Source: Sternotherus odoratus
Lineage: Eukaryota > Chordata > Testudines > Kinosternidae
Reading direction: 5' to 3'
Length of the DNA stretch: 64,000 nt
NCBI GenBank assembly: GCA_032164245.1
Contig: JAVMKO010000006.1
Location: forward strand, 1,379,001 to 1,443,000
Below the pieces are notes generated by a model. It worked only from the letters and a program-made list of their open reading frames with translations, had not been told where the DNA came from and did not search any database. The stretch's first letter is position 1; the number at the start of each line of letters is the position of its first letter. Shown here piece after piece: positions 55,263 to 64,000 of this stretch. Made by a program: the position numbers and the translations under genes.

Positions 55263-56373
55263 TGTCAAGACTGATTCCCCATTCTGCCACTTTGAGTGCA
55301 GAAGGTGGGGGCCCACAAGGATTCTAAATATGAATACTGGTCACTCCATGCTTGTATTAAACTCCCAAGGTTACAGCTTCTCTCTGACCTTGGATGGGTA
55401 CATGCTGCCACCCACCCAAGTGCAGAACCCCATTTAAGAGCCCAGGAAGGCACACTTGGGAATTCCTCCCTGTGGGGTACCCTCAAGCCCTCTCCCCGCC
55501 CCCTCCACACTCTCCCTGGGGGGGAAGAGCTGAGAAATAAAACAAAGGAAATCAGCTGTTTCCACCAGCTAAGTAAACAACATATGCACAAATCTCTTAG
55601 ACACAAAATCCCAATCCTGTTCTTAAGAAAGGTAAACTTTATTAAAAACAAGAAGAAAGAACTTAGGCAATTGCTAGCTTTAAAAAGGGAAAATATAATA
55701 ATGAAGCATCAAGAATGGTTTTCTTGAGGTCCAGCTTAAAGGTTACAAACAAAACTAAAGCATTTGGGGAGTTAGCACAGAGGAGTCCACAAGCCTTAAA
55801 GAAAGAAGAGAGATTAACCTAATCGCATCTTCCTAGACATTTCCTGATCTACTGACATCCTGGGTTCAGATAAGTAATTCCTAGATATGATTTGATGATG
55901 TTTCATCCCTGATTGAAAGATTTTTACAGCATTGCTGCTCTGTGTCTCCTCTCTCCGGAGAACAACAGAAGACAGAGAAAACTGGAGTCTTGTTTCCATT
56001 TTAAAAATTCTAGCCTTCCCATTGGCTCTTTTGGCCAGGTCCAACTCCCCTACTTTTACCTATGCAGAGCAGTCAGACGTTTTAATGCTTTACAGGTAAA
56101 GCAAGCAGAGATCAGCTCACTGGCTGGCTGGGTGTCCATAAAAGGGAGCTACCCCTCCCCCCTTCTTTTATCACAGCGGGTTTGCAGTACTCTCCCTGAT
56201 CCCAGCTGCAAAAGGAGAGTATTAACAGGTGAAAATTTACTTTGTACTATAAAATCCAGTTTAGAAAAGTGACTTGGTGAGAAGTTTATCAGCAGCTAAC
56301 AATTGTGACTCCCTCCCAGAGGGTCATTTAATTCTAACAACTAGTGTGTAAAGGAAACAGAGGGCTAGTCACA
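55263..56373. mobile_element. LTR family 4, probable solo LTR
   Basis: Begins TGTCAAGACTG and ends TAGTCACA. Flanks GGGAG (55258-55262) and GGGAA (56374-56378) match at 4 of 5. The start resembles family 1 (TGTCAAGG), and an A-rich AAACTTTATTAAAAACAAGA stretch occupies the same relative place as the AATAAA region of family 1, so the families may be distantly related. About 1.11 kb with no internal genes. The open frames at 55265-55727 are by-products. Confidence 0.6.
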
Positions 56374-56828
56374 GGGAAGGTAAATCGTCTGTCAAATGTA
56401 TGGTCATTCTTACTATTCTCATTATTGATGTATAGTGCTGCAGTGTTTGGCATGCCCCATTACTGACAAGCACCCCCATTGTGCAAGGCATTGTTCTAAC
56501 ACAGAGCAAGAGGATGACCGATCCCTGCCACAAAAGAGCTGATAATGTCAATGGAAGAAAGAGATGCCGAATAGGCAGAGTGTGCCCTGATGGGGCAGAA
56601 ACTCAGCGAGGCCTCTCCTGAACCTCCAGTCACTGGGCTGGACACAGCTGCAATAGGAAGTCCTGATTCGTCCTGGGGAATTTTTGTGTTTCTTCTTCAG
56701 GTGCCCAGCCTTCGAGACGATGGCGTATGAGAAATAAACCCCATGTAGGATGTGAAGCTGAGGAGGGCGTTCCCTACTACGTCCCTGAGGCTCCGTCTAC
56801 ACGGATAGTGGGCCAATTATTTCAAAAT
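56374..56828. other. No gene recognised
   Basis: Unique-looking flank. Confidence 0.4.
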
Positions 56829-57060
56829 AACATAAGAACACAAGAACAGTCGTACTGGGTCAGACCAAAGGTCCATCTAGTCCAGTATCCTGTCTGCCGA
56901 CAGTGGCCAATGCCAGGTGTCCCAGAGGGAATGAACAGAACAATGAATCCTCAAGTGATCCATCCCATCACCCATTCCCAGCTTCTGGCAAACAGAGGCT
57001 AGAGACACCATCCCTGCCCATCCTGGCTAATAGCCATTGATGGACCGATCCTCCATGAAC
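56829..57060 (-). mobile_element. Outer CR1 copy, 3' part, interrupted by a younger CR1
   Basis: 3' tail and UTR of the TTCTTATG group (AACATAAGAACACAAGAACAG, then CAGTGGCCAATGCCAGGTGT) plus the last codons of ORF2. It is cut after ATGAAC (57055-57060) and resumes at 57700. Confidence 0.9.
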
Positions 57061-57699
57061 ATAAGAACATAAGAACGGCCATACTGGGTCAGACCAAAGG
57101 TCCATCTAGCCCAGCATCCTGTCTACCGACAGTGGCCAATGCCAGGTGCCCCGGAGTGAGTGAACCTAACAGGTATGATCGAGCAATCTCTCTCCTGCCA
57201 TCCATCACCCCCCTCTGACAGACAGAGGCTAGGGACACCATTCATTACCCATCCCGGCTAATAGCCATTTATGGACTTAGCCTCCATGAATTTATCCAGC
57301 TCTCTTTTAAACCCTGTTATAGTCCTAGCCTTCACAGCCTCCTCAGGTAAGGAGTTCCACAGGTTGACTGTGCGCTGTGTGAAGAAGAACTTCCTTTTAT
57401 TTGTTTTAAACCTGCTGCACGCCAATTTCATTGAGTGGTCCCTAGTTCTTCTATTTTGGGAACAAGTAAATAACTTTTCCTTATTTACTTCCTCCACACC
57501 ACTCATAATTTTATATACCTCTATCATGTCCCCCCTTAGTCTCCTCTTTTCCAAGCTAAAAAGTCCTAGCCTCTTTAATCTCTCTTCATATGGGACCCGT
57601 TCCAAACCCCTAATCATTTTAGTTGCCCTTCTCTGAACCTTTTCTAGTGCCAGTGTATCCTTTTTGAGATGAGGAGACCACATTTGTACGCAGTATTCA
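57061..57699 (-). mobile_element. Young CR1 insertion, 3' 640 bp, nested in an older CR1
   Basis: Identical in layout to 15732-16370 of the intact element, with six substitutions by eye in about 640 bp (about 99% identity). 5' truncated in the YCVQMWSPH region of ORF2. ATGAAC at 57055-57060 and 57700-57705 is a 6-bp target duplication, and the outer CR1 reading continues across it. Confidence 0.93.
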
Positions 57700-57758
57700 A
57701 TGAACTTGTCTAGTTCTTTTTTGAACCTTGTTATAGTCTTGGCCTTCACAACATCCAT
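57258..57758 (-). pseudogene. Chimeric CR1 open frame across the nested junction
   Basis: A 166-codon frame. Its first roughly 20 codons (MDVVKAKTITRFKKELDKFI) come from the outer CR1 C-terminus. The remaining 146 codons run in frame into the inner CR1 from EYCVQMWSPHLKKD to the natural end ...AKSINGY. It contains only the C-terminal region and none of the catalytic residues. It is an accident of insertion phase and probably not expressed. Confidence 0.85.
57700..57757 (-). mobile_element. Outer CR1 copy, remainder after the nested insertion
   Basis: Continues FKKELDKFI and upstream TITRF codons of the outer copy in reverse, then ends near 57757 where CR1 similarity stops (5' truncation). 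Confidence 0.85.
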
Positions 57759-58189
57759 TCAGGTGCTTTACAAGTCACGGTCTGAAAATGTGGCCAGTGA
57801 AATATACGAGGAAGGAGAGAAGTGGGAGAGACACTGTGAAGGATGATGTGGACACAAGATTTTGATCAGCCCATTACTGCGGCTGACCTTCCCCATTCTT
57901 TTCTCTTCCATTAGCTCCATTATTTGTCCCACCTCATCTGTCTGCTGAAAGTTGCCGGGTGGGGCTCTCTGCTCCTAAAGGAGTTGCCCTCTCTTGTTTT
58001 CCTCTTTCCCAGGAAGCAGGACTACCTGGCCTGACAGCCTAGACTTGGCTGGAGCAGGTGCCAATATTCACAGTCACTAGACCGTGGACCGAGTGGCTCG
58101 GATCCTGCTGGTCGGCTTCCCCAAATGCGGAGAAGTTAGGACTTGACATTGTCTGCTACCGTTCGCAGGGATGGAACTCAGACAGTCCA
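57758..58189. other. No gene recognised
   Basis: Unique-looking sequence. Confidence 0.4.
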
Positions 58190-58262
58190 ATCATGGGAGG
58201 GACCATTGTGGTGATCCAGTCTGACCTCCCATATCACACGGCCAGAGACTTCCGCCCCAGGA
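58190..58262 (-). mobile_element. Old CR1 3' UTR trace
   Basis: GGGACCATTGTGGTGATCCA and GTCTGACCTCC in reverse match the old CR1 3' UTR group seen at 30721 and 36768. Short. Confidence 0.6.
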
Positions 58263-60610
58263 TTCTAGCAGTCGAGGGAATTAGCCACTCCTGCCGCATA
58301 ACTGGATGCTCTCCAGCCCACTTACAAGGAGGAATGTTTCAGACAGGAATCACATCCAGAGTTAACGACACCAAGAGGGGACTCATTTACCAAACCCTCA
58401 GTAAACTGTCCTAAGGGGTTAATTTCCCTGACAGAGAAGAGGGTGCATACTTGAGCACTTTTCAAACCCAAACATGTCACCTGTTAACGCTGTTCCACCT
58501 GAGCCTGCCTCTCTCTCTCTCTCTCTCTCAGGTTGAATCATTTCCTCAGGGCTATGTTCAAGTCAACTAATTATAGAATTGGGTGGGCACTGCTCAGTGC
58601 CTCAGGCACTGCTATTCATAGAGAGACAGGGAGAGGTGGATGGGTTATTATTCTATCAAGGAGGGCACTGGACCCTCCCTCTTAGCTCCCTGAGAAGAAC
58701 TATGTGGTCAGCATACCCCATACTTTCACCACATGTTGAGAAACTGGGGCCAGGCACCTGAAACATTCTCCCTACCTCATCCTCAGTTGGTGGCCAATGA
58801 CGCAGAGAGGAGAAGCACCCTGCTCACTCCCAGTGAAGGCACTGTCTGAGGAATGGGTTCATACCCTCTGTTCCTGTCATCACACACATCAAGAAGGGAT
58901 GTAAAGTGTTTGAATAATAATGAACCTGAAATTGCAACAAAATTATCCCCCAAACATTCGGTTAATGCTGAAGGCAGCAGCGAAAATGCAGAGAGCCACC
59001 TATGTGTGCAGGAAGGACATTCATCTATTTTATGACTGCAATTCTTTGGAGAAGAATCAAATGTGATGATTCTGACCAGCACTTAACCTACTTTCTTTCC
59101 CTACTTTTCAGCTTGATTAGCTCACACTAGGAAGAGAGTGATGCAAAACTCTTTTCAAAAGAACCATTCTTCCTTAACGTTCAATGATTATTGTCCAAAT
59201 GATGTAAACTCTCCAACATTAGCATGGTGCAGAAAAATGGGCTATGTCCAGAGAATGGGTTTAGAAATGCTACAGGTGAGGAAACTAATGCAGCTTTTGA
59301 CAGGAGTGCTGGAACTAAGAGTGCTGTGGGGACGGCAGCACCCCTGGTTTGAAGGGGTTTCCATCATCTACTGGGTTTAGAGTGGCTTTCAGCAGCCCCA
59401 CCATATAACTTGTTCCAACGCCACTGGCTGCTGATAATAGCTGAAAACCAAACTGGTGCTAAAGGTCGCATCTGCACAGCCCAATCCTCTTCCACCCCAG
59501 CACTCACGGAACTTCCTGTCCAGCTCCGAGGGTTGTCTCTCTTCATCACACCAAACACCAACATGACTTTGCCACGTGGATTCATTTGGGGCCTGCTCTA
59601 AGAAACAAGCTTCTTTTTTTCTGTGGTCATCAGGAGTTATTGCATCTGTACGTGTGTTCTGGGTGAACTCTGCACTGAACTCCAGGAGTGTCTTCATTCC
59701 CAGTCTCACAGACCAGTCTTGCTTTGTACATTTATTTAGATACCCAACAAAAAACGTTGTTTTGCATCTTCCCAAGTGCAATTCTTCAGAAATGGAACTG
59801 GTGCATTTTTTCCATTTCTTTGCAATCTGTGCAGTGAGCAATGCCTTCTTGGACAATGTTTGTTTCTAGGACATGCACGATACTGCAGACACAGTGGAGT
59901 TGTGCTACAGTGCAATTGTCTTCATGCATATGGCAACAAACTCTGGTCCTGGCACTTGTTGTATCCATTTATTGTGCCTTGGCATGCATTTTTAATTAGA
60001 TACATTTGAGTTTATTTACTACTCATTAACACCATCCTTTGGGATGAACGTTTCATTAGCTATGATTATATCCAATGTTCTTTGCATAGTCAAGTCCAAG
60101 GTTCACAGTAATCCTGCTCTGACCTGGTTATCAAATAACTCCTCCTGTGATTAGTCCATCTGTTAGCTTTTAATTTCACATGCTTTAGCAAGTCTGTAGT
60201 ATATGAATGGACAATGGTCTCATTTGGCAGCCACTGGTGGGGATGGAAAGTGTCTCCCTATTGTCTTTATTGTGTGGATCACAGTCCTCTTGACATGAAG
60301 CCCATTTAGTCCCATTCATGCACCTCCGGGAAATTTTATTTTATTTAGCATCAATAAATGGTTCCCGTCCTCATGGTTTGGGCACCCAGCCAGGTAGTTA
60401 AAATTACAAAACCAAAATGCAACAGTCAGCTCACCCCTCACCCCAAGTCACAGCTCGCACTCAGATACTAGTGCCCCCAGGCATTGGCCTGTGTCTCCTC
60501 CCACCCAGCCCTCTCCAAGGGCCACAGGAAACAAATGAGCCATGCAGCACACCCTGAAACATCAGATCTGGGCTGGTTTAGACTGGGCTGGGAGATTTTT
60601 ACAGGGCCCC
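58263..60610. other. No gene recognised; (CT)n near left end
   Basis: (CT)10 at 58510-58529. Otherwise about 2.3 kb of unique-looking DNA; frames such as 59389-59856 show no motif. Confidence 0.4.
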
Positions 60611-61319
60611 AGTAAGAGATTACCTTCCCCACGCTAAACTCTAGTTTAAAGATGTGGGGATCTTGCATATGAAAGACCAATTAACTCCAGCTACTTTCCC
60701 AGCCTAGGTTAAATCTTTTCCCCCAAAACCCAAACTTCTCCAGTTGGGGCTTGGAATCAGCTGCCACCATTAACGTGAGTACTCCAAAACTATGGAGTGG
60801 GGCACATTAAAACCCCGATGTAACACCCCCTCCCCCTTGCTACCTGGGAGAGATTGAGAACACAGACTCCGATCCCAAGATAGGATCCCTCCAATAGAAT
60901 TAACAGATGATTCTTATACCAAAAAAGGTTTAATAAAGAAAAGAGAAAAGCATACAACTTACACAGACTTCACAGATACTCAGTTCTAGCCTTAACCCGC
61001 CTTAACCCCTCTTAACCCCTCCCTTGGGATTTCTCTCCCTGATGAGGTTAAAGACACCATAGATCGATTATAAGCTTATACAATTAACAATTTCACTTAC
61101 AGCCAGGCTGACTTAGAAACTTATTAAGGGATGAGTAGAAAGGTGATTCATTATCCCAGAGCTGGGGAAAAGATGGAGACAGGCAGAGTGCCCAGGAAAA
61201 AGTTAAACTAAACTCCTTTGTCTTTAGGAATGAGAGCTTTTATGTCATCCCCTCTCCTGTTCAGGTTTTAACCCTTTACAGGCAAAACAGTAATTCTAAG
61301 GCACTTCATACTTATGACA
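60611..61319. mobile_element. Solo LTR, family 1 copy B, with perfect 5-bp target duplication
   Basis: Same family and orientation as 1690-2484: shared start region (CTTCCCCACGCTAAACTCTA), the GTTAAATCTTT..CCCC block, an AATAAAGAAAAGAGAAAAGC stretch and the end CACTTCATACTTATGACA. Flanks GCCCC at 60606-60610 and 61320-61324 are identical. The first bases have mutated (AGTAAGAG instead of TGTCAAGG). It is shorter than copy A because of several deletions. Confidence 0.85.
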
Positions 61320-61668
61320 GCCCCTTCAGGAGCACCCTGCTAACATCAGTATTTCCACTGACTCCCACCACGGCAGGGGGTGATGTGGAGAGAGACGGTT
61401 CTCAGGTAGGACTGGGGATTTCTGAGGCCTGCCAGAGACGGGATACCACCCTCTCTGCTTTCTGTGCATGTCACTTGCTTCTGGGAAAAGACCTGTAACA
61501 ACCTTCCCTAGTACTCTGCCATATCCCCTTCTAGACAGTCATCCACTGGAGTGCCGGGAAGATATTGCTCTGGATCTCCCTGGCCCATCCCATGAAATGG
61601 GCTGGGTGGACAAAGGATTCACTTCTATTGTCAGTGGATCCAAACCCTTGCTGTCCCATAAAGGCATA
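61320..61668. other. No gene recognised
   Basis: Unique-looking flank between LTR and SINE. Confidence 0.4.
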
Positions 61669-61840
61669 GGAGGGATAGCTCAGTGGTTTGAACAATGGCC
61701 TGCTAAACCAAGGGTTGTGAGTTCAATCCTTGAGGGGGCCATTTAGGGATATGGGGCAAAAATGGGATTGGTCCTGCTTTGAGCAGGGGGTTGGACTAGA
61801 TGATCTCCTGAGGTCCCTTCCAACTCTGAGATTCTATGAT
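61669..61840 (+). mobile_element. tRNA-derived SINE with CR1 tail (Cry-like, turtle type)
   Basis: The head is tRNA-like with an RNA polymerase III box A (TAGCTCAGTGG, 61676-61686) and box B (GTTCAATCC, 61721-61729) at tRNA spacing. A short linker (GGGGGCCATTTAGGGAT) is followed by the CR1 3' UTR (GTCCTGCTTTGAGCAGGGGG, AGGTCCCTTCCAACTC) and the start of the tail ATTCTATGAT. The tail is the same as that of the CR1 at 22720-22806, so CR1 reverse transcriptase would recognise it. This composition is known for Cry SINEs of cryptodiran turtles. The copy appears complete. Confidence 0.9.
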
Positions 61841-63497
61841 AACCTTCCCAACAGGCTTCAGGAGTGGAAGAGATGGTCAGCCAGCAAGTTCTCTCTCCTA
61901 GCCAGTGTCATGATCTGCCACTGTGTAAGAAGACAAGCCGCCTTCTTTACCATTCCCCTTTACAGACAGACAATGTCCTTCCTAGAAAAAAAACAGTTGT
62001 CAAGCACGGCAAAGCAAAACACAGAAATAGTCACATGACCAAAGACCACTTCAAATATGCTCATCATAGCATCCCATGTTTGGTACATGTCATTCCTCCT
62101 AAACACGGGGGCTGTTTGATTTACTGCGGACAAAGACAAGCAATAAATAACTATAGACAGAGCTGCTATTGGTGTTCACATTTTCCATTCTGTCTGACTC
62201 AAATAGTGTTATTGATTATTTGCATTATCGGTCGTGTCTCGCTGTTTTTAATCATGAATTAAAAGAAGAAGAGAACATGGTGTGAAATCCAGTTTGGTCA
62301 GATGGTGGCCCGCGTCTCCAGGCTAAATCCTCTTTTATAAATCAGCCCCAGTTCTCCAGTGCGCGTGTCCTGGTGGCAGGTCAAAGACAACAGGGAACTT
62401 TCAAACTTTCCTTAAGCCAGTGCTTGTGGAAGTTCCCTGTGAGACAGGCTCATTCTAATCTTATTTGTCATTTTCCTCTCGGAGAGGATGGAAGCAGTGG
62501 GGAAACAATGCAGACATTTAGAAACTTGTTCATCTAATGTAGGTAGCTGCGTCAACTTCCTTTTAAATACAAAGGGTCCCAGTGCCCAACCCAGAGTTAT
62601 GTTGTCATACTGATGTTTCTGCAGGGACAGAAAGGGTCACACAAACACAGGGTTAGTGATTCCAAGAGAAAAGGTGACTAGAGATGTACCTTGGCTGTGT
62701 TCCCTATCACTCTGCCTTTGGCATATGGTCCTGAACAATAATGAAAAGGGAAGTTCAATTGTGACATTCACATTAAACAAGTACTCCTCTCTGGATTTGA
62801 TAATGGTTACAAGTTTGGCTGGAGAGGGATAACCCGCCGCATATTCTCTGAAGGAAGCTAGAGAACATCATGGCTATGGAGCAAAAGTTCTTCTGTTTTT
62901 CTGAAGTCGTATATAATGCATGCTTCCTTTGGAAACCTTTTCTTGCAAAGAGTGGATTCAATTTTTTATGTCTCGGAAACAAGAACTGTTTGAAACCAAT
63001 TTAAAAGTCATGTTTTTAAAAAGCCTCTTCCTCTACCTCTTCATTCACTTCTGATTTATCACCACCCTAGGTGAAATGTTACCTGTCTTGATAACACTAC
63101 ATCATGTGCTACAAATGACCTGTTCAATGTGTTTCATTCCAACACAGCACACCAAGTAACAAGCTGGAAAAATAAAATGGTTCTCTTGACGCTTTAGTGA
63201 GTAAGTTACTCTGGTAGGGGACGTGAGGTTGTAAGGACTGCATCATTATTCCTTGGGTAAAAAGAAAAGTCTAATGCCCCCTTACCACAGAAATAGTCCT
63301 AGTAACATTCACAATCACTTTTGTAGGGCTAGGTACTCAGTGGGTAGAATGGAAGCAATAATAAGATCTATTCTGTATGTATTCTCAGACCGTGCTCATC
63401 ACCATGGTATCTGAACACCGCATTTGCTCTTTAAGCAACTTTCTCTCATTCTGTCACCAGGAGTAGCGTATGCAGTGGAGTGTCTAGTTTTGGAATA
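61841..63497. other. No gene recognised
   Basis: AT-rich unique-looking DNA, 1.6 kb. Confidence 0.4.
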
Positions 63498-63531
63498 GTG
63501 TGTGTGTGTGTGTCTGTCTGTGTGTGTGTGT
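63498..63531. repeat. (TG)n microsatellite
   Basis: TG units interrupted by CTGTC in the middle. Confidence 0.92.
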
Positions 63532-63559
63532 TAGAGGAAAAATGGTCAGAGAACTTTGT

Positions 63560-64000
63560 ACCTTACACTTGGAGTAGAAGGGGGAGAAGTTTGCGATGGT
63601 CCTTAGTTCCTGGGGATTTCATTCCATAGTCTGGACACTGACCCCTGAGAATGCTCTGTCTCCCACACAGACCAGCTTTATCCTTATGGTGCAGAGCATC
63701 GTGGTGCTAGAGGAGCAAAGCTGTCAACGGTAGCCTTCATCCTGGAGCATTAGTTGCTCATTAAGATTCCCTGGCCCAGGCCATTGGGCACCCCTAGGCC
63801 AGGTGAAGACCTTGAACGGTATTTGATATTCTCTGGGAAGGCAGGGTAGAGAGGACAGAACAGGTTTGGTTGTTCGCAGGAGCCAGTGTTGCTGAGGGGA
63901 CTTGTTGCAGCGTTCTGTACCATTTGGCGTTTCCTAAGTACTGAAGGCTTCATTCCCAGGGATGGCACATTGCTGTAGGGCAGATGGGAGGTGACAAAGC
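63560..64000. repeat. Possible old LINE-like repeat running off the window
   Basis: The words TTGCAGCGTTCTGTACCATT and GGGCAGATGGGAGGTGACAAAG resemble an old amniote interspersed repeat often found with the same order of words. I cannot name it, and the right end is beyond the window. Confidence 0.3.

Noticed and set aside
59389..59856. 155-codon - strand frame
   Set aside because: No motif; composition follows the local sequence, and an overlapping + strand frame is equally open.
61670..61745. Functional tRNA gene
   Set aside because: Box A and B are present but the stem pairing and length are those of a SINE head, and a CR1 tail follows.
1..64000. Bacterial-type features (operons, ribosome binding sites, rho-independent terminators, origins)
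   Set aside because: The content is clearly vertebrate nuclear DNA; such signals would be meaningless here.

Overview
This is a stretch of vertebrate nuclear DNA that behaves as gene-poor, repeat-rich intergenic or intronic sequence. I find no host protein-coding gene, exon set or structural RNA gene that I can support. What identifies the lineage is the repeat content. There are many CR1 non-LTR retrotransposon copies, with 3' tails built on ATTCTATG-like or TTCTTATG-like octamers. There is also a tRNA-headed SINE at 61669-61840 that borrows a CR1 tail; this organisation is known for the Cry SINEs of hidden-necked (cryptodiran) turtles. Together with solo LTRs, hAT miniature elements and a Helitron, this points to a turtle. 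That is an inference from families, not from a database search.

Layout. 1-5220: unique DNA, a (CA)n tract, a solo LTR with a perfect 5-bp target duplication (1690-2484), a decayed + strand CR1 (2770-4205) and a GC-rich hAT-type miniature element with a perfect 8-bp duplication (4746-5220). 5221-8590: mostly unique DNA plus one small hAT element (7926-8201). 8590-11995: a stack of CR1 copies. A + strand copy is split by a second GC-rich hAT element (9155-9571), and two - strand CR1 copies abut it. 12360-13078: a non-autonomous Helitron carrying a C/T-rich minisatellite. 13495-15405: CR1 fragment, small hAT element and an inverted pair of an older repeat. 15708-18952: the centrepiece, a young CR1 on the - strand with an uninterrupted 989-codon ORF2 (endonuclease plus reverse transcriptase). 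19143-22955: a CORE-SINE/MIR-like fragment, an LTR that received a rearranged retroposon insertion, a + strand CR1 with an intact 3' tail, and a near-perfect 41-bp-arm inverted repeat.

22956-33500: mainly unique sequence with microsatellites and scattered repeat remnants. 33520-38925: older CR1 fragments on both strands, one of them split by a - strand LTR with a perfect 5-bp duplication. 38926-47900: unique DNA, a Tc1/mariner-like element, two diverged copies of one roughly 0.85-kb LTR-like unit, CR1 remnants, a short LTR behind a polypurine tract and a lysine-rich decayed coding-like patch. 48000-64000: small hAT elements, another LTR (55263-56373), a nested CR1-in-CR1 insertion (56829-57757), a second copy of the first LTR family (60611-61319), the Cry-like SINE and unique flanks.

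The elements form a readable history. The 57061-57699 CR1 copy differs from the 15.7-kb element at only 6 positions in about 640, so this CR1 lineage moved recently. Older CR1 copies serve as landing sites for hAT elements, LTRs and younger CR1s. The SINE shares its tail with the CR1 group at 21679-22806, consistent with mobilisation by CR1 machinery.
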